Of a stretch of DNA of 64,000 bases, positions 27,051-36,615 are shown one piece after another. Under the pieces are notes generated by a model. It had not been told where the DNA came from, ran no database searches, and worked only from the letters and a program-made list of their open reading frames with translations. The DNA is taken from NCBI RefSeq assembly GCF_900101495.1, contig NZ_FMUS01000013.1, positions 1-64,000 of the forward strand. Reading direction: 5' to 3'. A program made the position numbers and the translations under genes. Origin of the DNA: Alkaliphilus peptidifermentans DSM 18978 (GTDB lineage Bacteria; Bacillota; Clostridia; Peptostreptococcales; Natronincolaceae). Position 1 is the stretch's first letter; every line of letters begins with the position of its first letter.

Positions 27051-28601
27051 ATGTCTAATAAAAAGTTTATTAAGGGGGCCTTTATACTAGCTATAGCAGG
27101 TCTAACAGCTAAGTTTTTGGGTATGTTTTTCAAAATACCACTCCAGAGACTAATTCATGACGAGGGTATGGGGATTTTTGGGTTACCTTATCCTATATAT
27201 ACTGTTCTATTAACTATATCCATCATAGGATTTCCGGCTGCAATATCAAAGCTAATATCTGAAAAAATAGCAGTTGGTAATACAATGGCAGCAAATAAGA
27301 TATTTAGAGTATCTTTTTTTATGCTACTGGGTATTGGATTATTTACCTCACTATTTTTTTACTTAAATGCCAATAGAATTATAAATCTTCTTAACTGGCC
27401 TCAAGAAACCTACTATTCCATAATTGGTCTTTCCTTTGCACCTTTTTTTGTAGCAATAATGTCTGCTTTTCGTGGGTATTTTCAAGGCCTCCAACTAATG
27501 ACACCTACAGCTATATCTCAAATAGTTGAACAAATGGGTAGAGTATTTATAGGTGTAGGTCTTGCTTATTTCTATATATCTAAAGGTACTGGCTATGCTG
27601 CTGGAGCCGCCTCCTTTGGGGCTACCATAGGTGCATTTTTAGGTACAATTGTTTTACTGGGCTACTATTTAAAGTATAAAAGTAGAACTCCATTTACTAA
27701 TATAGAAAACAAAACTAAGCAAGATTCTACATACACCATCATTAAGAAAATACTATGGATTGCCTTCCCCATAACCATTGGTGCAATACTAAGCTCTGTA
27801 ATGGGGTTAATAGATTCAATCATTGTTCACTCAAGCTTGATTGGAAGTGGATATACTGCAGAGGGAGCGACAATTTTGTATGGGAGACTAACTGGAAAGG
27901 CTGTTACCCTAATGAATGTTCCACTAACCCTTAGTATGGCCATGGCAGCAAGCTTAGTGCCTGCTATATCAGAGTCCTTCAGTAAACGGAACTTTAATGA
28001 GCTTAGAGAAAAAGCAACTGTAGGCATTAAAATAACCATAATGATGGCATTACCTGCTGCAATAGGCTTGTCACTGTTATCTCATGAAATAATTCATTTG
28101 CTATGGGGTAAGGGTGAAGCAGGAGGAGATATACTCAGGATTCTTGCCTTTAACGTACTATTCATTTCTATTGCTCAAACAATGACGAGTATTTTGCAGG
28201 GTATTGGTAATGTTTATATTCCGGTAAGAAACTTAGTCATTGGTGTTATTGTAAAATTAATAATTAGTCATTTGCTTCTTTCGACATACTTAAATATCAT
28301 TGGAACTGTCATAGGTACGATGGCAGGATACATGGTTATAATGCTTTTAAATTATTACGAATTAAAAAGACTTATAGAATTACGTATAGAGTTTAAGGAA
28401 ACAATAATAAAACCTATTTTTGCAACTACTACAATGGCCTTATTGGTTTTTATAGCTTTTAAACTATCGCTATACTACATAAAGGTAGAATCCATTGCAA
28501 CCTTAATCTCTATAGTTATTGGTATTGCATATTATGCTATATTAATCTATTTAATAGGGGGTAAATATATAACTAAAGGTAAATCTTTATTTTATAAATA
28601 A
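27051..28601 (+). CDS. SpoVB/MurJ-type lipid flippase
   Basis: 516 residues with about 14 membrane helices of the MOP/PST fold (KFLGMFFKIPLQRLI at the start, LPLTLSMAMAASLVPAISES in the middle). Members flip lipid-linked sugars; in Firmicutes they include SpoVB (spore cortex), YtgP/MurJ (lipid II) and exporters. The N-terminus and length fit the SpoVB/YtgP branch. AAAGGAGA precedes the ATG. No cluster gene narrows its job. Confidence 0.87.
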   Translation: MSNKKFIKGAFILAIAGLTAKFLGMFFKIPLQRLIHDEGMGIFGLPYPIYTVLLTISIIGFPAAISKLISEKIAVGNTMAANKIFRVSFFMLLGIGLFTSLFFYLNANRIINLLNWPQETYYSIIGLSFAPFFVAIMSAFRGYFQGLQLMTPTAISQIVEQMGRVFIGVGLAYFYISKGTGYAAGAASFGATIGAFLGTIVLLGYYLKYKSRTPFTNIENKTKQDSTYTIIKKILWIAFPITIGAILSSVMGLIDSIIVHSSLIGSGYTAEGATILYGRLTGKAVTLMNVPLTLSMAMAASLVPAISESFSKRNFNELREKATVGIKITIMMALPAAIGLSLLSHEIIHLLWGKGEAGGDILRILAFNVLFISIAQTMTSILQGIGNVYIPVRNLVIGVIVKLIISHLLLSTYLNIIGTVIGTMAGYMVIMLLNYYELKRLIELRIEFKETIIKPIFATTTMALLVFIAFKLSLYYIKVESIATLISIVIGIAYYAILIYLIGGKYITKGKSLFYK

Positions 28602-28698
28602 AATATTCTATTACAGATGATATATCAAATATTTTATATATATAGTATTATTATTATAAAGATAGAATAAATTGTAAACAAAAAAAGGGGGATATAGG

Positions 28699-30372
28699 AT
28701 GATAGATGTGCAAGACCTTAAGCTATTAGAAAATGAGCTACAGCAATTATTAGATATACCCATCAAGAATGTAAAGGATTTAGAAGAATGGATTCTTAAA
28801 GAAAGTCAGCTATTAAAAGAGATTAAAGAGCAAATGGCAAAATTTTATATTGATTTTAACTGCTATAATAATGATCATAAAATAAAAGAAAAATATGAAT
28901 TTAGCCAAGAATTTATTACACCTATGCTAAAACAATTTAAATCAAAGCTAGATCTTAAATTTTATAATAATCCTTATAAGACTGAACTTGATCAACAATA
29001 CTATAGACAGTACATATTAAGTAGATCCAATTCAATAGAAATTTTTAATGAAAAAAATATTTCCCTTGAGATAAATGAGGAGATGCTAATTAATCAATAT
29101 AGTACAATTATGGGAGAGATGATGGTAAATTGGGAGGGGGAGGAAAAAACCCTGCAGCAAATGTCGTTATTCTTAATGGATTCAAATAGAAATACTAGAG
29201 AAAAGGCTTGGAAGCTAATTCAAGAAAGAAGAATGCACGCCAATAAAGAGCTTGATAATATAATGGATCAACTTATTCAAATAAGACATCAAATAGCAGT
29301 GAATTCAGGGTTTAATAATTATAGAGATTATATGTTTAAAAAATATGAAAGGTTCGATTATACGCCAGATGACTGTAAAACCTTTCATAGAGCTGTAGAA
29401 CGTATAGTTGTACCATATAAGGATGTACTTGAAAAAAGGCTGAAGGAAAAGTTAGAAGTAGAGCAGCTTATGCCATGGGATAGTCAGGGGATTCCACAAT
29501 GTGATAAGCCACTACAACCACTAAAGGATTCTCAGGTGCTTGTGGAGGGATGTATTAAGCTATTAAATCAAGTGGATAGTAAATATGGAGACTTACTGTC
29601 ACAGATGCAAAGGGACGGAATGCTGGATCTTGATAGCAGAAGAGCTAAATCACCGGGTGGATTCTGTTCTTATTTACCTATTACAGGATTGTCCTTTATC
29701 TTTATGAATTTTGCAGGAACCTATGAGGGTTTAACGACAATGGTCCATGAGATGGGACATGCTGTCCACAATATGATGAAGAAAAGTATTCCAATATATA
29801 ATTACCAAAATACTCCTATGGAATCAGCAGAATTGGCCAGCATGTCTATGGAGCTATTAACCATAGACAATTGGAATTATCTTTATCCTGATGAATTGGA
29901 ATTTAAAAAGGTACGTGGAGACCATATTGAAGATATTATAAAGTTTATTCCCTGGGCAATGACGGTTGATAAATTCCAGCATTGGATGTATGAAAATCCT
30001 GATCATACTGCTGAAGAAAGAAATAAAAAGTTTAAAGAAATTGCTCTATCCTTAAGTCATCATTATGAGGATTGGAGCCAATACCAAGTAGAATTGGAAA
30101 ATAGATGGAAGGCACAAATCCATATATATGAGGTGCCATTTTATTATATCGAGTATGCTATTGCACAATTAGGAGCTCTACAGGTATGGAAGGAGTACAA
30201 AAAAAACCCTGGAATTGCATTGGAAAATTATGAGAAGGCACTTAAACTGGGCAGTTCAAAACCACTGCCGCAGGTTTATGAGGCTGCTGGTATAAAATTT
30301 GACTTTACTGAAGAAACAATTAAAGAGTTAATGGAATTTCTAAGTCAACAATTAGAAAATATACAACAGTAG
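28699..30372 (+). CDS. PepF/M3 family oligoendopeptidase
   Basis: 557 residues. The zinc motif HEMGH (H350) lies in TMVHEMGHAVHNM, with the third ligand Glu in ESAELASMSMELL. M3B enzymes cut short peptides in the cytoplasm. AAAAGGGGG lies upstream of the ATG. The FMN-binding lipoprotein gene follows after a hairpin, so it is probably separate. Confidence 0.92.
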   Translation: MIDVQDLKLLENELQQLLDIPIKNVKDLEEWILKESQLLKEIKEQMAKFYIDFNCYNNDHKIKEKYEFSQEFITPMLKQFKSKLDLKFYNNPYKTELDQQYYRQYILSRSNSIEIFNEKNISLEINEEMLINQYSTIMGEMMVNWEGEEKTLQQMSLFLMDSNRNTREKAWKLIQERRMHANKELDNIMDQLIQIRHQIAVNSGFNNYRDYMFKKYERFDYTPDDCKTFHRAVERIVVPYKDVLEKRLKEKLEVEQLMPWDSQGIPQCDKPLQPLKDSQVLVEGCIKLLNQVDSKYGDLLSQMQRDGMLDLDSRRAKSPGGFCSYLPITGLSFIFMNFAGTYEGLTTMVHEMGHAVHNMMKKSIPIYNYQNTPMESAELASMSMELLTIDNWNYLYPDELEFKKVRGDHIEDIIKFIPWAMTVDKFQHWMYENPDHTAEERNKKFKEIALSLSHHYEDWSQYQVELENRWKAQIHIYEVPFYYIEYAIAQLGALQVWKEYKKNPGIALENYEKALKLGSSKPLPQVYEAAGIKFDFTEETIKELMEFLSQQLENIQQ

Positions 30373-30380
30373 GTACTTGT

Positions 30381-30427
30381 AAATCCTCCTTGCTATGGAA
30401 GTCATCTCCATGTATAGGAGGATTCTT
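30381..30427 (+). terminator. Hairpin after pepF
   Basis: AATCCTCCTT pairs with AGGAGGATT, with an inner ATGGA/TCCAT stem. The T run is short, so termination may be partial. Confidence 0.55.
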
Positions 30428-30482
30428 ATTGAACAAAATATTACTAAGAAAGTAATAAAAATCAACTTAGGAGGGTAATAAC

Positions 30483-30947
30483 TTGAAAAGTAAAAAAATG
30501 TTAATTCTAACTCTTATAGTTTTACTTGTTGTAGCAGCAGCCTTAACGGGATGTAGGCCTGAAGAAACACCAGCACCTACACCGCCACCACAAACTCCTC
30601 CAGCAGGAGAAGAAGAGGCTAGATACGAAGATGGTACTTATGATGCAGAGCTAGAGCCCGATCAAAGGGGATGGAAATCAACAGTTGAAGTAACAGTAGC
30701 TAATGGAGAAATAACTGAGGTTAATTATGATGAGGTAGATGAAGATGGTAATTTAAAATCTGAAGATGAGGAATACAATGAAAGATGGCGTGAAGCATCT
30801 GGAATTGCAGCTCCAGAAGCCTATGAAGATTTAGAAGCTCAATTGATTGCAACTCAGGATATAGAAGAGGTTGAAGTAGTAACTGGTGCCACCTCATCTA
30901 CAAATAGCTTTAAAGAAGTTGTAGCAAAAGCCCTAGGAGAAGAATAG
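30483..30947 (+). CDS. FMN-binding lipoprotein
   Basis: 154 residues: a lipoprotein signal with lipobox ALTGC (C24), a Pro-rich spacer (about 28-45), then one FMN_bind domain with DGTYDAEL and VVTGATSSTNSF. The Thr in the GATS motif is the usual covalent FMN site. Such surface flavoproteins take part in extracellular electron transfer or reductase systems (PplA-like). The start is TTG, seven bases after AGGAGGG. No ApbE or electron-transfer partner is in view. Confidence 0.85.
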   Translation: MKSKKMLILTLIVLLVVAAALTGCRPEETPAPTPPPQTPPAGEEEARYEDGTYDAELEPDQRGWKSTVEVTVANGEITEVNYDEVDEDGNLKSEDEEYNERWREASGIAAPEAYEDLEAQLIATQDIEEVEVVTGATSSTNSFKEVVAKALGEE

Positions 30948-31007
30948 TAAAATAGTACTAAAATTTTGAAATACTAGAAAGAGGGGATCTATATTAATCA
31001 AAAGTTT

Positions 31008-31175
31008 ATGATTCGAACAGATAGTAGTATTTCTGATGCTATGCCAAGGTCAGAGGCAATTAAGGTAGTTAAGGAATATGAAAAGAATGGAATAAACGCC
31101 TATATTGTATCTGAGGACGAGGGTAATAGATTAAAGGAAAATGGCAATAAATTTAATACTCCAAAATGGAGCTAA
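31008..31175 (+). CDS. Small conserved-looking protein, possible ATT start at 30993
   Basis: 55 residues from ATG 31008, beginning MIRTDSSISD and ending NKFNTPKWS. The ATG has only a weak ribosome-binding site. GAGGGG (30981-30986) is instead well placed for ATT at 30993, a rare start that would add five residues. Lys/Glu-rich and soluble; no family recognised. The stop overlaps the duplicated terminator hairpin at 31174. Confidence 0.55.
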   Translation: MIRTDSSISDAMPRSEAIKVVKEYEKNGINAYIVSEDEGNRLKENGNKFNTPKWS

Positions 31176-31196
31176 GGACGCTAAATAAGCGTCCTT
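31174..31196. terminator. Terminator hairpin, left copy of a 23-base duplication
   Basis: AAGGACGCT pairs with AGCGTCCTT around a short loop. An identical 23-base copy stands at 31547-31569, and a mobile element lies between them. Confidence 0.9.
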
Positions 31197-31546
31197 AGAC
31201 TGATGAAAAACCCCCATCTTCTTCGTTGCTTCGAAAACCTAGCACCCTTACGTATTACGTATACGCTGCAGTCGCTAGGTTTTCTTGCGCCTTGAATCTG
31301 CGGTTTTTTGATCAGTCCTCAGGTTGTAGACGAACCCCTGATATTTTCAAAACTACGTAAACCCCTTCAGAACCAAAACGGGAATGAGCTAAAGATAATC
31401 AGTAGTTTTCAAAACTCGCTTTCGCTCAAACAGTTGAAAACTCTTATCTGACTATCTTTTCGCTCTTTTTATTATAACTTCACTGATCGTTTACTTAAGT
31501 TTTAAAAATCGAGTTTGTCATAAAAAATTACTTTGTCTTCAGTCTG
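31197..31546. mobile_element. MITE-like palindromic element, long form (350 bp)
   Basis: It begins AGACTGATGAAAAACC and ends ACTTTGTCTTCAGTCTG, so the ends are imperfect inverted repeats. The first 120 bases match the core of the 20.3 kb element in reverse orientation. The remaining 230 bases are unique here and contain no convincing ORF. Its ends also match the IS end at 290-305. It fills most of the long gap before nrdD. Confidence 0.85.
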
Positions 31547-31573
31547 AAGGACGCTAAATAAGCGTCCTTTTTA
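31547..31573. terminator. Terminator hairpin, right copy of the duplication
   Basis: All 23 bases equal the left copy (31174-31196). Here the hairpin keeps its T run (31568-31573), as the original terminator would have. Confidence 0.9.
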
Positions 31574-31713
31574 TATTATGCATTGAAGCATATATATAAT
31601 ATCTAAATTTTATATAATGTAAAGATAAAGGAAGAATGAAGAAGAAATTTGATGAAAAAAAGCATAATATAAGACTAAGGTAATATTGTATTTTATGAGT
31701 AAAATAATGTAAT

Positions 31714-31732
31714 ATATACAATATATAGTGTA
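31714..31732 (+). promoter_or_regulatory. Possible NrdR box upstream of nrdD
   Basis: ACAATATATAGTGT (31718-31731) resembles the NrdR box (ACAnTATATAGTGT-like) and lies about 35 bases before the nrdD start. A second box, which NrdR usually needs, was not clear. Confidence 0.4.
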
Positions 31733-31765
31733 ACACATGGAAAATAATACAATAGGAGGGGTATG

Positions 31766-33904
31766 ATGGCGGTTACTAAGATTCAAAAGAGAAATGGTGA
31801 AATCGTTGATTTTGACCTAAATAAAATAAAGGATGCCATCTTTGCAGCAGCACAATCTGTGGGGGGTAAGGATGAAGTTAAGTCAACTAGACTTACAAAA
31901 ATAGTTGCAGACATAATTAATGAAACCTATAGAGCAAGTATTCCTTCAGTAGAGGATGTACAAGATGTTGTAGAAAAGGTCCTAATTGAAGAAGGACATG
32001 CTAAAACTGCTAAGGCATACATATTATATCGAAAAAGACATGAAGAAATCCGTGAGGTTAAAAACCTTTTTATGGATGCTGAAAAAATGGTGGAGGAATA
32101 TGTGAACCTTGAGGATTGGCGTGTTAATGAAAATGCCAACATGGGATTTTCTCTTCAGGGCTTAAATAATCACATAGTTGAAAGTATAACTACTAAATAT
32201 TGGCTTAACAAAATATATCGTAAAGAATTAAGGGACTCCCATATACGTGGAGATTTACATATTCATGATTTAGGTTTACTTGCTCCCTATTGCTGTGGGT
32301 GGGACCTTGAGGCATTTCTAACTAAGGGCTTTAAGGGTGCAAAGGGAAAAATAGAATCAAAACCACCTAAGCACTTTGAATCAGCCTTAGGACAATTAGT
32401 TAACCTTTTATATACCCTACAGGGAGAATCGGCAGGAGCCCAAGCGGTTTCCAGTATTGATACATATTTAGCACCATTTATATATTATGATAAGCTTAAC
32501 TTTAAGCAGGTTAAAAAGGCATTACAAAGATTTGTTTTTAATTTAAACGTTCCAACAAGAGTAGGCTTTCAAACCCCATTTACAAATATAACCTTGGACA
32601 TTACTCCACACCAACTATTGAAAAATCAGCCGGCAATTGTAGGTGGAGAGCATATGGATAAAAATTATGGTGAATTCCAAAAAGAGATGGATATGTTTAA
32701 TCGAGCTTATTTTGAAGTAATGATGGAAGGTGATGGAGCAGGAAGAGCCTTTAGCTTTCCGATACCAACAGTAAATATAACTGATGATTTTCCATGGGAT
32801 ACTGATGTTGTTAATTGTTTAATGGAAATGACTAAAAAATTTGGTACACCATACTTTGCAAACTTTGTCAATTCAGATCTATCACCTGAGGATATCCGTT
32901 CCATGTGCTGCCGTTTACGATTGGATAATCGTGAGTTAAGAAAACGGGGCGGTGGACTATTTGGAGCAAACCCATTAACAGGCTCAATTAATGTTGTTAC
33001 TTTAAATATGGCACGAATAGGATATTTATCCAGTACAATGGAGGAATTCAAAAAAAGCGTAAGAGAGTTAATGGAACATTCTAAAGAGATTTGTGAGGCA
33101 AAGCGTGAAGTTTTGGAAAGATATATGGATGCAGGTCTATATCCCTACTCAAGATTTTATCTACAAACTGTAAAGGATGGTACAGGTGAATACTTTAAAA
33201 ATCACTTCTCAACTATTGGATTAAACGGAATGAATGAAGCCTGTATTAATCTACTTGGAAAAGACCTTACTACAGAAGAAGGTCAGGAGTTTGCTATTGA
33301 AATTATGGAGTTTATGAATCGTGTAATTCAAATATATCAAGAAGAAACAGGAAGCCTATGGAATCTTGAGGCATCACCAGCAGAAGGAACTGCTTATCGA
33401 TTTGCAAGAATAGATAAAAAAATGTATCCCAAAATATTTACTCAAGGTGAATCTGAGCCATTTTACACTAACTCGACTCAACTTCCGGTGGATCACACAA
33501 ATGATATATTTGAGGCAATTGAGCTACAGGAAAAATTACAAACACTTTATACAGGGGGAACAGTACTTCATGGCTTTATAGGGGAAGAAATAGATAATAT
33601 TGAAACCTGTAAGCAGTTGATCCAAAAGGTAATGGAAAATAGTAGTATACCCTACATAACTATAACCCCTACCTTCTCAATATGCCCTGACCACGGATAT
33701 CTATCGGGTGAGCATTTTGAGTGCCATCATTGCGGTAAAGAATCAGAGGTATGGACACGAGTTGTAGGCTTCCACAGACCTGTTCAAGCATGGAATAAAG
33801 GCAAGCAAGAGGAATATAAAATAAGAGAAGAGTTTTCTCCAGAGGTTAGCTTGAAACATGAAAGCATTATTTTAAAGGAAGAAAAAAATATTAATGTATG
33901 CTAA
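31766..33904 (+). CDS. nrdD: Anaerobic ribonucleoside-triphosphate reductase
   Basis: 712 residues: an N-terminal ATP-cone (about 3-90), the glycyl-radical barrel, and a C-terminal zinc site with CxxC pairs (SICPDHGY, ECHHCGKE) close to the radical loop RVVGFHRP. It reduces ribonucleotides to deoxyribonucleotides without oxygen, using formate and a glycyl radical made by NrdG. ATG 31766 has better spacing from AGGAGGGG than ATG 31763. nrdG lies 770 bases downstream. Confidence 0.96.
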   Translation: MAVTKIQKRNGEIVDFDLNKIKDAIFAAAQSVGGKDEVKSTRLTKIVADIINETYRASIPSVEDVQDVVEKVLIEEGHAKTAKAYILYRKRHEEIREVKNLFMDAEKMVEEYVNLEDWRVNENANMGFSLQGLNNHIVESITTKYWLNKIYRKELRDSHIRGDLHIHDLGLLAPYCCGWDLEAFLTKGFKGAKGKIESKPPKHFESALGQLVNLLYTLQGESAGAQAVSSIDTYLAPFIYYDKLNFKQVKKALQRFVFNLNVPTRVGFQTPFTNITLDITPHQLLKNQPAIVGGEHMDKNYGEFQKEMDMFNRAYFEVMMEGDGAGRAFSFPIPTVNITDDFPWDTDVVNCLMEMTKKFGTPYFANFVNSDLSPEDIRSMCCRLRLDNRELRKRGGGLFGANPLTGSINVVTLNMARIGYLSSTMEEFKKSVRELMEHSKEICEAKREVLERYMDAGLYPYSRFYLQTVKDGTGEYFKNHFSTIGLNGMNEACINLLGKDLTTEEGQEFAIEIMEFMNRVIQIYQEETGSLWNLEASPAEGTAYRFARIDKKMYPKIFTQGESEPFYTNSTQLPVDHTNDIFEAIELQEKLQTLYTGGTVLHGFIGEEIDNIETCKQLIQKVMENSSIPYITITPTFSICPDHGYLSGEHFECHHCGKESEVWTRVVGFHRPVQAWNKGKQEEYKIREEFSPEVSLKHESIILKEEKNINVC

Positions 33905-33918
33905 AGACTATTAAGTCT

Positions 33919-33949
33919 TACCCCTGCTGGTAGAAGGCAGGGGTATTTT
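33919..33949 (+). terminator. Terminator after nrdD
   Basis: TACCCCTGC pairs with GCAGGGGTA around nine bases, followed by TTTT. Confidence 0.88.
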
Positions 33950-34077
33950 CATTACTATCCCAGCACCTAGCGTTATAAAAATAAAGAAACATTAAAATAT
34001 CTATTTTCTGTGAGGAAAATAAAATAGCTTTGTGTTATAATCTTATTTAATAAATTAATAACTAAGGAGGAAAATAA

Positions 34078-34626
34078 ATGTTTAAGCATATTATAAATAA
34101 TGACATCCAATTAAAACTATTGGAACTAAATGATGCAGAAGAACTAACTATTTTGACAGATGAGTGTAAGGATCACCTTAGACAATGGTTGCCCTGGGTC
34201 GACAGTAGCAGTAGTATAGATGACAGAAGAGCTTTTATAGAGATGACTAAAAAACAATATGCAGCCAATGACGGTTTTCAGGCAGGTATATGGTACAAGG
34301 GACAAATAGCTGGGGTAATAGGTTTTCATAGTATAAACTGGTCAAACAAATCCACAAGTATCGGGTACTGGCTTGGTGACAAATTTCAAGGTAATGGAAT
34401 TATGACAAAGGCCACCATAGCCTTTATTGATTATGCTTTGAAGGAGTTAAAACTTAATAGGGTAGAAATAAGATGCGCTGAAGAAAACCTTAAAAGTAGA
34501 GCAATACCGGAAAGATTAGGCTTTACTAAAGAAGGGGTAATTAGACAAGCAGAGTGGCTATACCATCATTATGTAAATCATGTAGTTTATGGAATGCTGG
34601 CAGAGGAATGGAAGCAAAGTCTATAG
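34078..34626 (+). CDS. GNAT acetyltransferase, RimJ/RimL type
   Basis: 182 residues. DHLRQWLPWVDS near the N-terminus, the SIGYWLGDKFQGNGIMTKA acetyl-CoA loop and NRVEIRCAEENLKSRAIPERLGF are typical of ribosomal-protein serine acetyltransferases and their relatives. The cellular target is unknown. AAGGAGG precedes the ATG. It sits between nrdD and nrdG, which are normally adjacent. Confidence 0.88.
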   Translation: MFKHIINNDIQLKLLELNDAEELTILTDECKDHLRQWLPWVDSSSSIDDRRAFIEMTKKQYAANDGFQAGIWYKGQIAGVIGFHSINWSNKSTSIGYWLGDKFQGNGIMTKATIAFIDYALKELKLNRVEIRCAEENLKSRAIPERLGFTKEGVIRQAEWLYHHYVNHVVYGMLAEEWKQSL

Positions 34627-34671
34627 TGCATAATCTTTTAAAATTAATATAAAAGAATTGAGGGAAAGATT

Positions 34672-35355
34672 ATGAAGATACTAGGATTAACAAAATCCTC
34701 CTTTATTGATTACCCTGGAAAAATATCTACAGTGGTTTTTACAGGGGGATGTAATTTTAAATGTCCCTATTGTCATAATGGACATATTGTCAAAGGCCAT
34801 GCCAGTCAAATCGATGAAGAATATATTCTAGAATATCTTAAGAAGCGAAGAAACTACATAGATGCAGTCTGCATTTCTGGGGGAGAGCCGACTCTACAGA
34901 CTGACCTGACTGAATTTATACGTAAACTTAAATTAGAAGGCTTTTATATTAAATTAGATACCAATGGCACAAATCCTAATATTTTAAAATTGTTATTAAA
35001 GGAGAATTTGCTAGATTATATTGCGATGGATGTAAAGGCTCCTTTAAATAAATATAGTGTTATTACTGAAACGCCTGTAAATATAAAGGATATCCAAGAG
35101 AGTATTAGTATATTAAATGAAAGTGGGATTGACCATGAATTCAGGACGACAGTATGCCAAGAACTAATAAAGCCTCAAGAATTAATTGATATTGCACAAA
35201 TGCTTAAAGGCTCTAAAAAATTCTTTATTCAAAATTTTAAGGATACAGAAACAGTCTACGGAGGTATGAATAATTATAGCTCCTATGATGAGGATGAATT
35301 GGAAAAAATAAAGGAACAGATAAAGGATTGGTTTGATGTTTGTGCAGTAAGATAG
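34672..35355 (+). CDS. nrdG: NrdG, activase of anaerobic ribonucleotide reductase
   Basis: 227 residues. The radical-SAM cluster motif CxxxCxxC is C27, C31 and C34 (GGCNFKCPYCHNG), followed by ISGGEPTLQ. It generates the glycyl radical in NrdD. The length and the FIDYPGK segment fit the clostridial NrdG branch, which is longer than E. coli NrdG. GAGGG lies upstream of the ATG. Confidence 0.93.
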   Translation: MKILGLTKSSFIDYPGKISTVVFTGGCNFKCPYCHNGHIVKGHASQIDEEYILEYLKKRRNYIDAVCISGGEPTLQTDLTEFIRKLKLEGFYIKLDTNGTNPNILKLLLKENLLDYIAMDVKAPLNKYSVITETPVNIKDIQESISILNESGIDHEFRTTVCQELIKPQELIDIAQMLKGSKKFFIQNFKDTETVYGGMNNYSSYDEDELEKIKEQIKDWFDVCAVR

Positions 35356-35424
35356 TTAAAGAAAAATTAAAAGATGAAAATTGAAAGATGAAGGCAAAAA
35401 ATTAGCCTAAAATCAAAAAACAGA

Positions 35425-35449
35425 GGTGGACAATTTAGCAATGTCCACC
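35425..35449 (-). terminator. Terminator of the binding-protein gene
   Basis: GGTGGACA pairs with TGTCCACC around nine bases, ten bases from the stop of the minus-strand gene. Confidence 0.75.
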
Positions 35450-35458
35450 CCTTATAAT

Positions 35459-36466
35459 TTATTTAATACTTTCTATTGCCTTCTTAGCGAATTCGGTATT
35501 GACAATTGCGTTATAGTCCACCTTTTGACTTAGCTCACCTGCTTCAATCATAACATCCTGTAATCTTTCAAGACCTTCTTCAGTTAAAACAGGATTTGGT
35601 GCCCATGCACCTATTGAACGATATCTCTCAACCACTGTGATTAAAATATCTAGGTCTGTGTCAGGGAAGTGGGGCTGTAATGATTTAGCCACCTCTTCAG
35701 CAGAGTGACTTTCTACCCATAGCATTCCTCGGTAAATGGCATTTGTAAATTTTTGAATTGTCTCTGGATTTTTATCAACATAGCTTTGTTTTACACTATA
35801 TGCTGTATATGGAATGTAACCACTTTCCTCTCCCACTGAGGCAACTACATAGCCCTTTCCTTCCTTCTCAACCATTGAAGCTGTAGGCTCAAATAGAGTA
35901 GTATAATCTCCTTCACCACCTGTGAAAGCACCGGCCATGACACCAAATTGTATGTCGGTACGAACATTTAAATCTTGACCAGGTATTAAATTATTTTCTT
36001 TCAGTACATATTCAAGAACCATGTTAGGCATACCACCCTTACGTCCACCTAAGATTTCCTTGCCCCTTAACTCTTCAAATGTAAAGCTGAGGTTGGGGGT
36101 TCTTGAAACAATAAAGGAACCATCCCTTTGGGTTAATTGTAGAAAATTAATTGCATAATCATCCTTGCCTTGATTATAAACATATATTGAGGCCTCAGGA
36201 CCCATAAAACCAATGTCAACCTGATCACTTAGTAAAGCAGCCATTACTTTATCGGCGCCTTTACCATCAATTAATTCTACATCAAGTCCTTCATCTTTAA
36301 AAAACCCTTCTGTTATGGCTACATATTGTGGAGCATAAAAAACTGAATGAGTTACCTCCATTACCTTAATGCTTGTAAGGCCATCATCCTTTTTGCAACC
36401 AGTTAATACAAGCGAAAATAATAGTAGCAAGACTACTACTATACTAAGTAGCTTAAGTTTTTTCAC
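35459..36466 (-). CDS. SsuA/THI5-like substrate-binding lipoprotein
   Basis: 335 residues from GTG 36466, which follows GGAGGGG at good spacing. A lipobox signal (LVLTGC) and an NMT1/SsuA domain starting with VTHSVFYAPQYVAITEGFF are present. Such proteins deliver sulfonates, nitrate, or thiamine precursors to an ABC importer. No permease or ATPase is adjacent, so it either works with components elsewhere or is a relic. The ligand is unknown. Confidence 0.85.
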   Translation of the reverse strand: MKKLKLLSIVVVLLLLFSLVLTGCKKDDGLTSIKVMEVTHSVFYAPQYVAITEGFFKDEGLDVELIDGKGADKVMAALLSDQVDIGFMGPEASIYVYNQGKDDYAINFLQLTQRDGSFIVSRTPNLSFTFEELRGKEILGGRKGGMPNMVLEYVLKENNLIPGQDLNVRTDIQFGVMAGAFTGGEGDYTTLFEPTASMVEKEGKGYVVASVGEESGYIPYTAYSVKQSYVDKNPETIQKFTNAIYRGMLWVESHSAEEVAKSLQPHFPDTDLDILITVVERYRSIGAWAPNPVLTEEGLERLQDVMIEAGELSQKVDYNAIVNTEFAKKAIESIK

Positions 36467-36615
36467 ATTAATCCCCTCCAAATTTAAATTAGCACTTTAA
36501 TTCATTATATTCCTGAATAGATATTGTGTTACTTCCCCATGAATAGGAATTGAATAAGGGGCATAAAATGAAAATATATACAATTAATGAAGCAAAAAAG
36601 CATGGAGGGAATTAT

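Noticed and set aside
31320-31546. Coding sequence in the long mobile element
   Set aside because: Stops occur often in all frames and no start with a ribosome-binding site was found.
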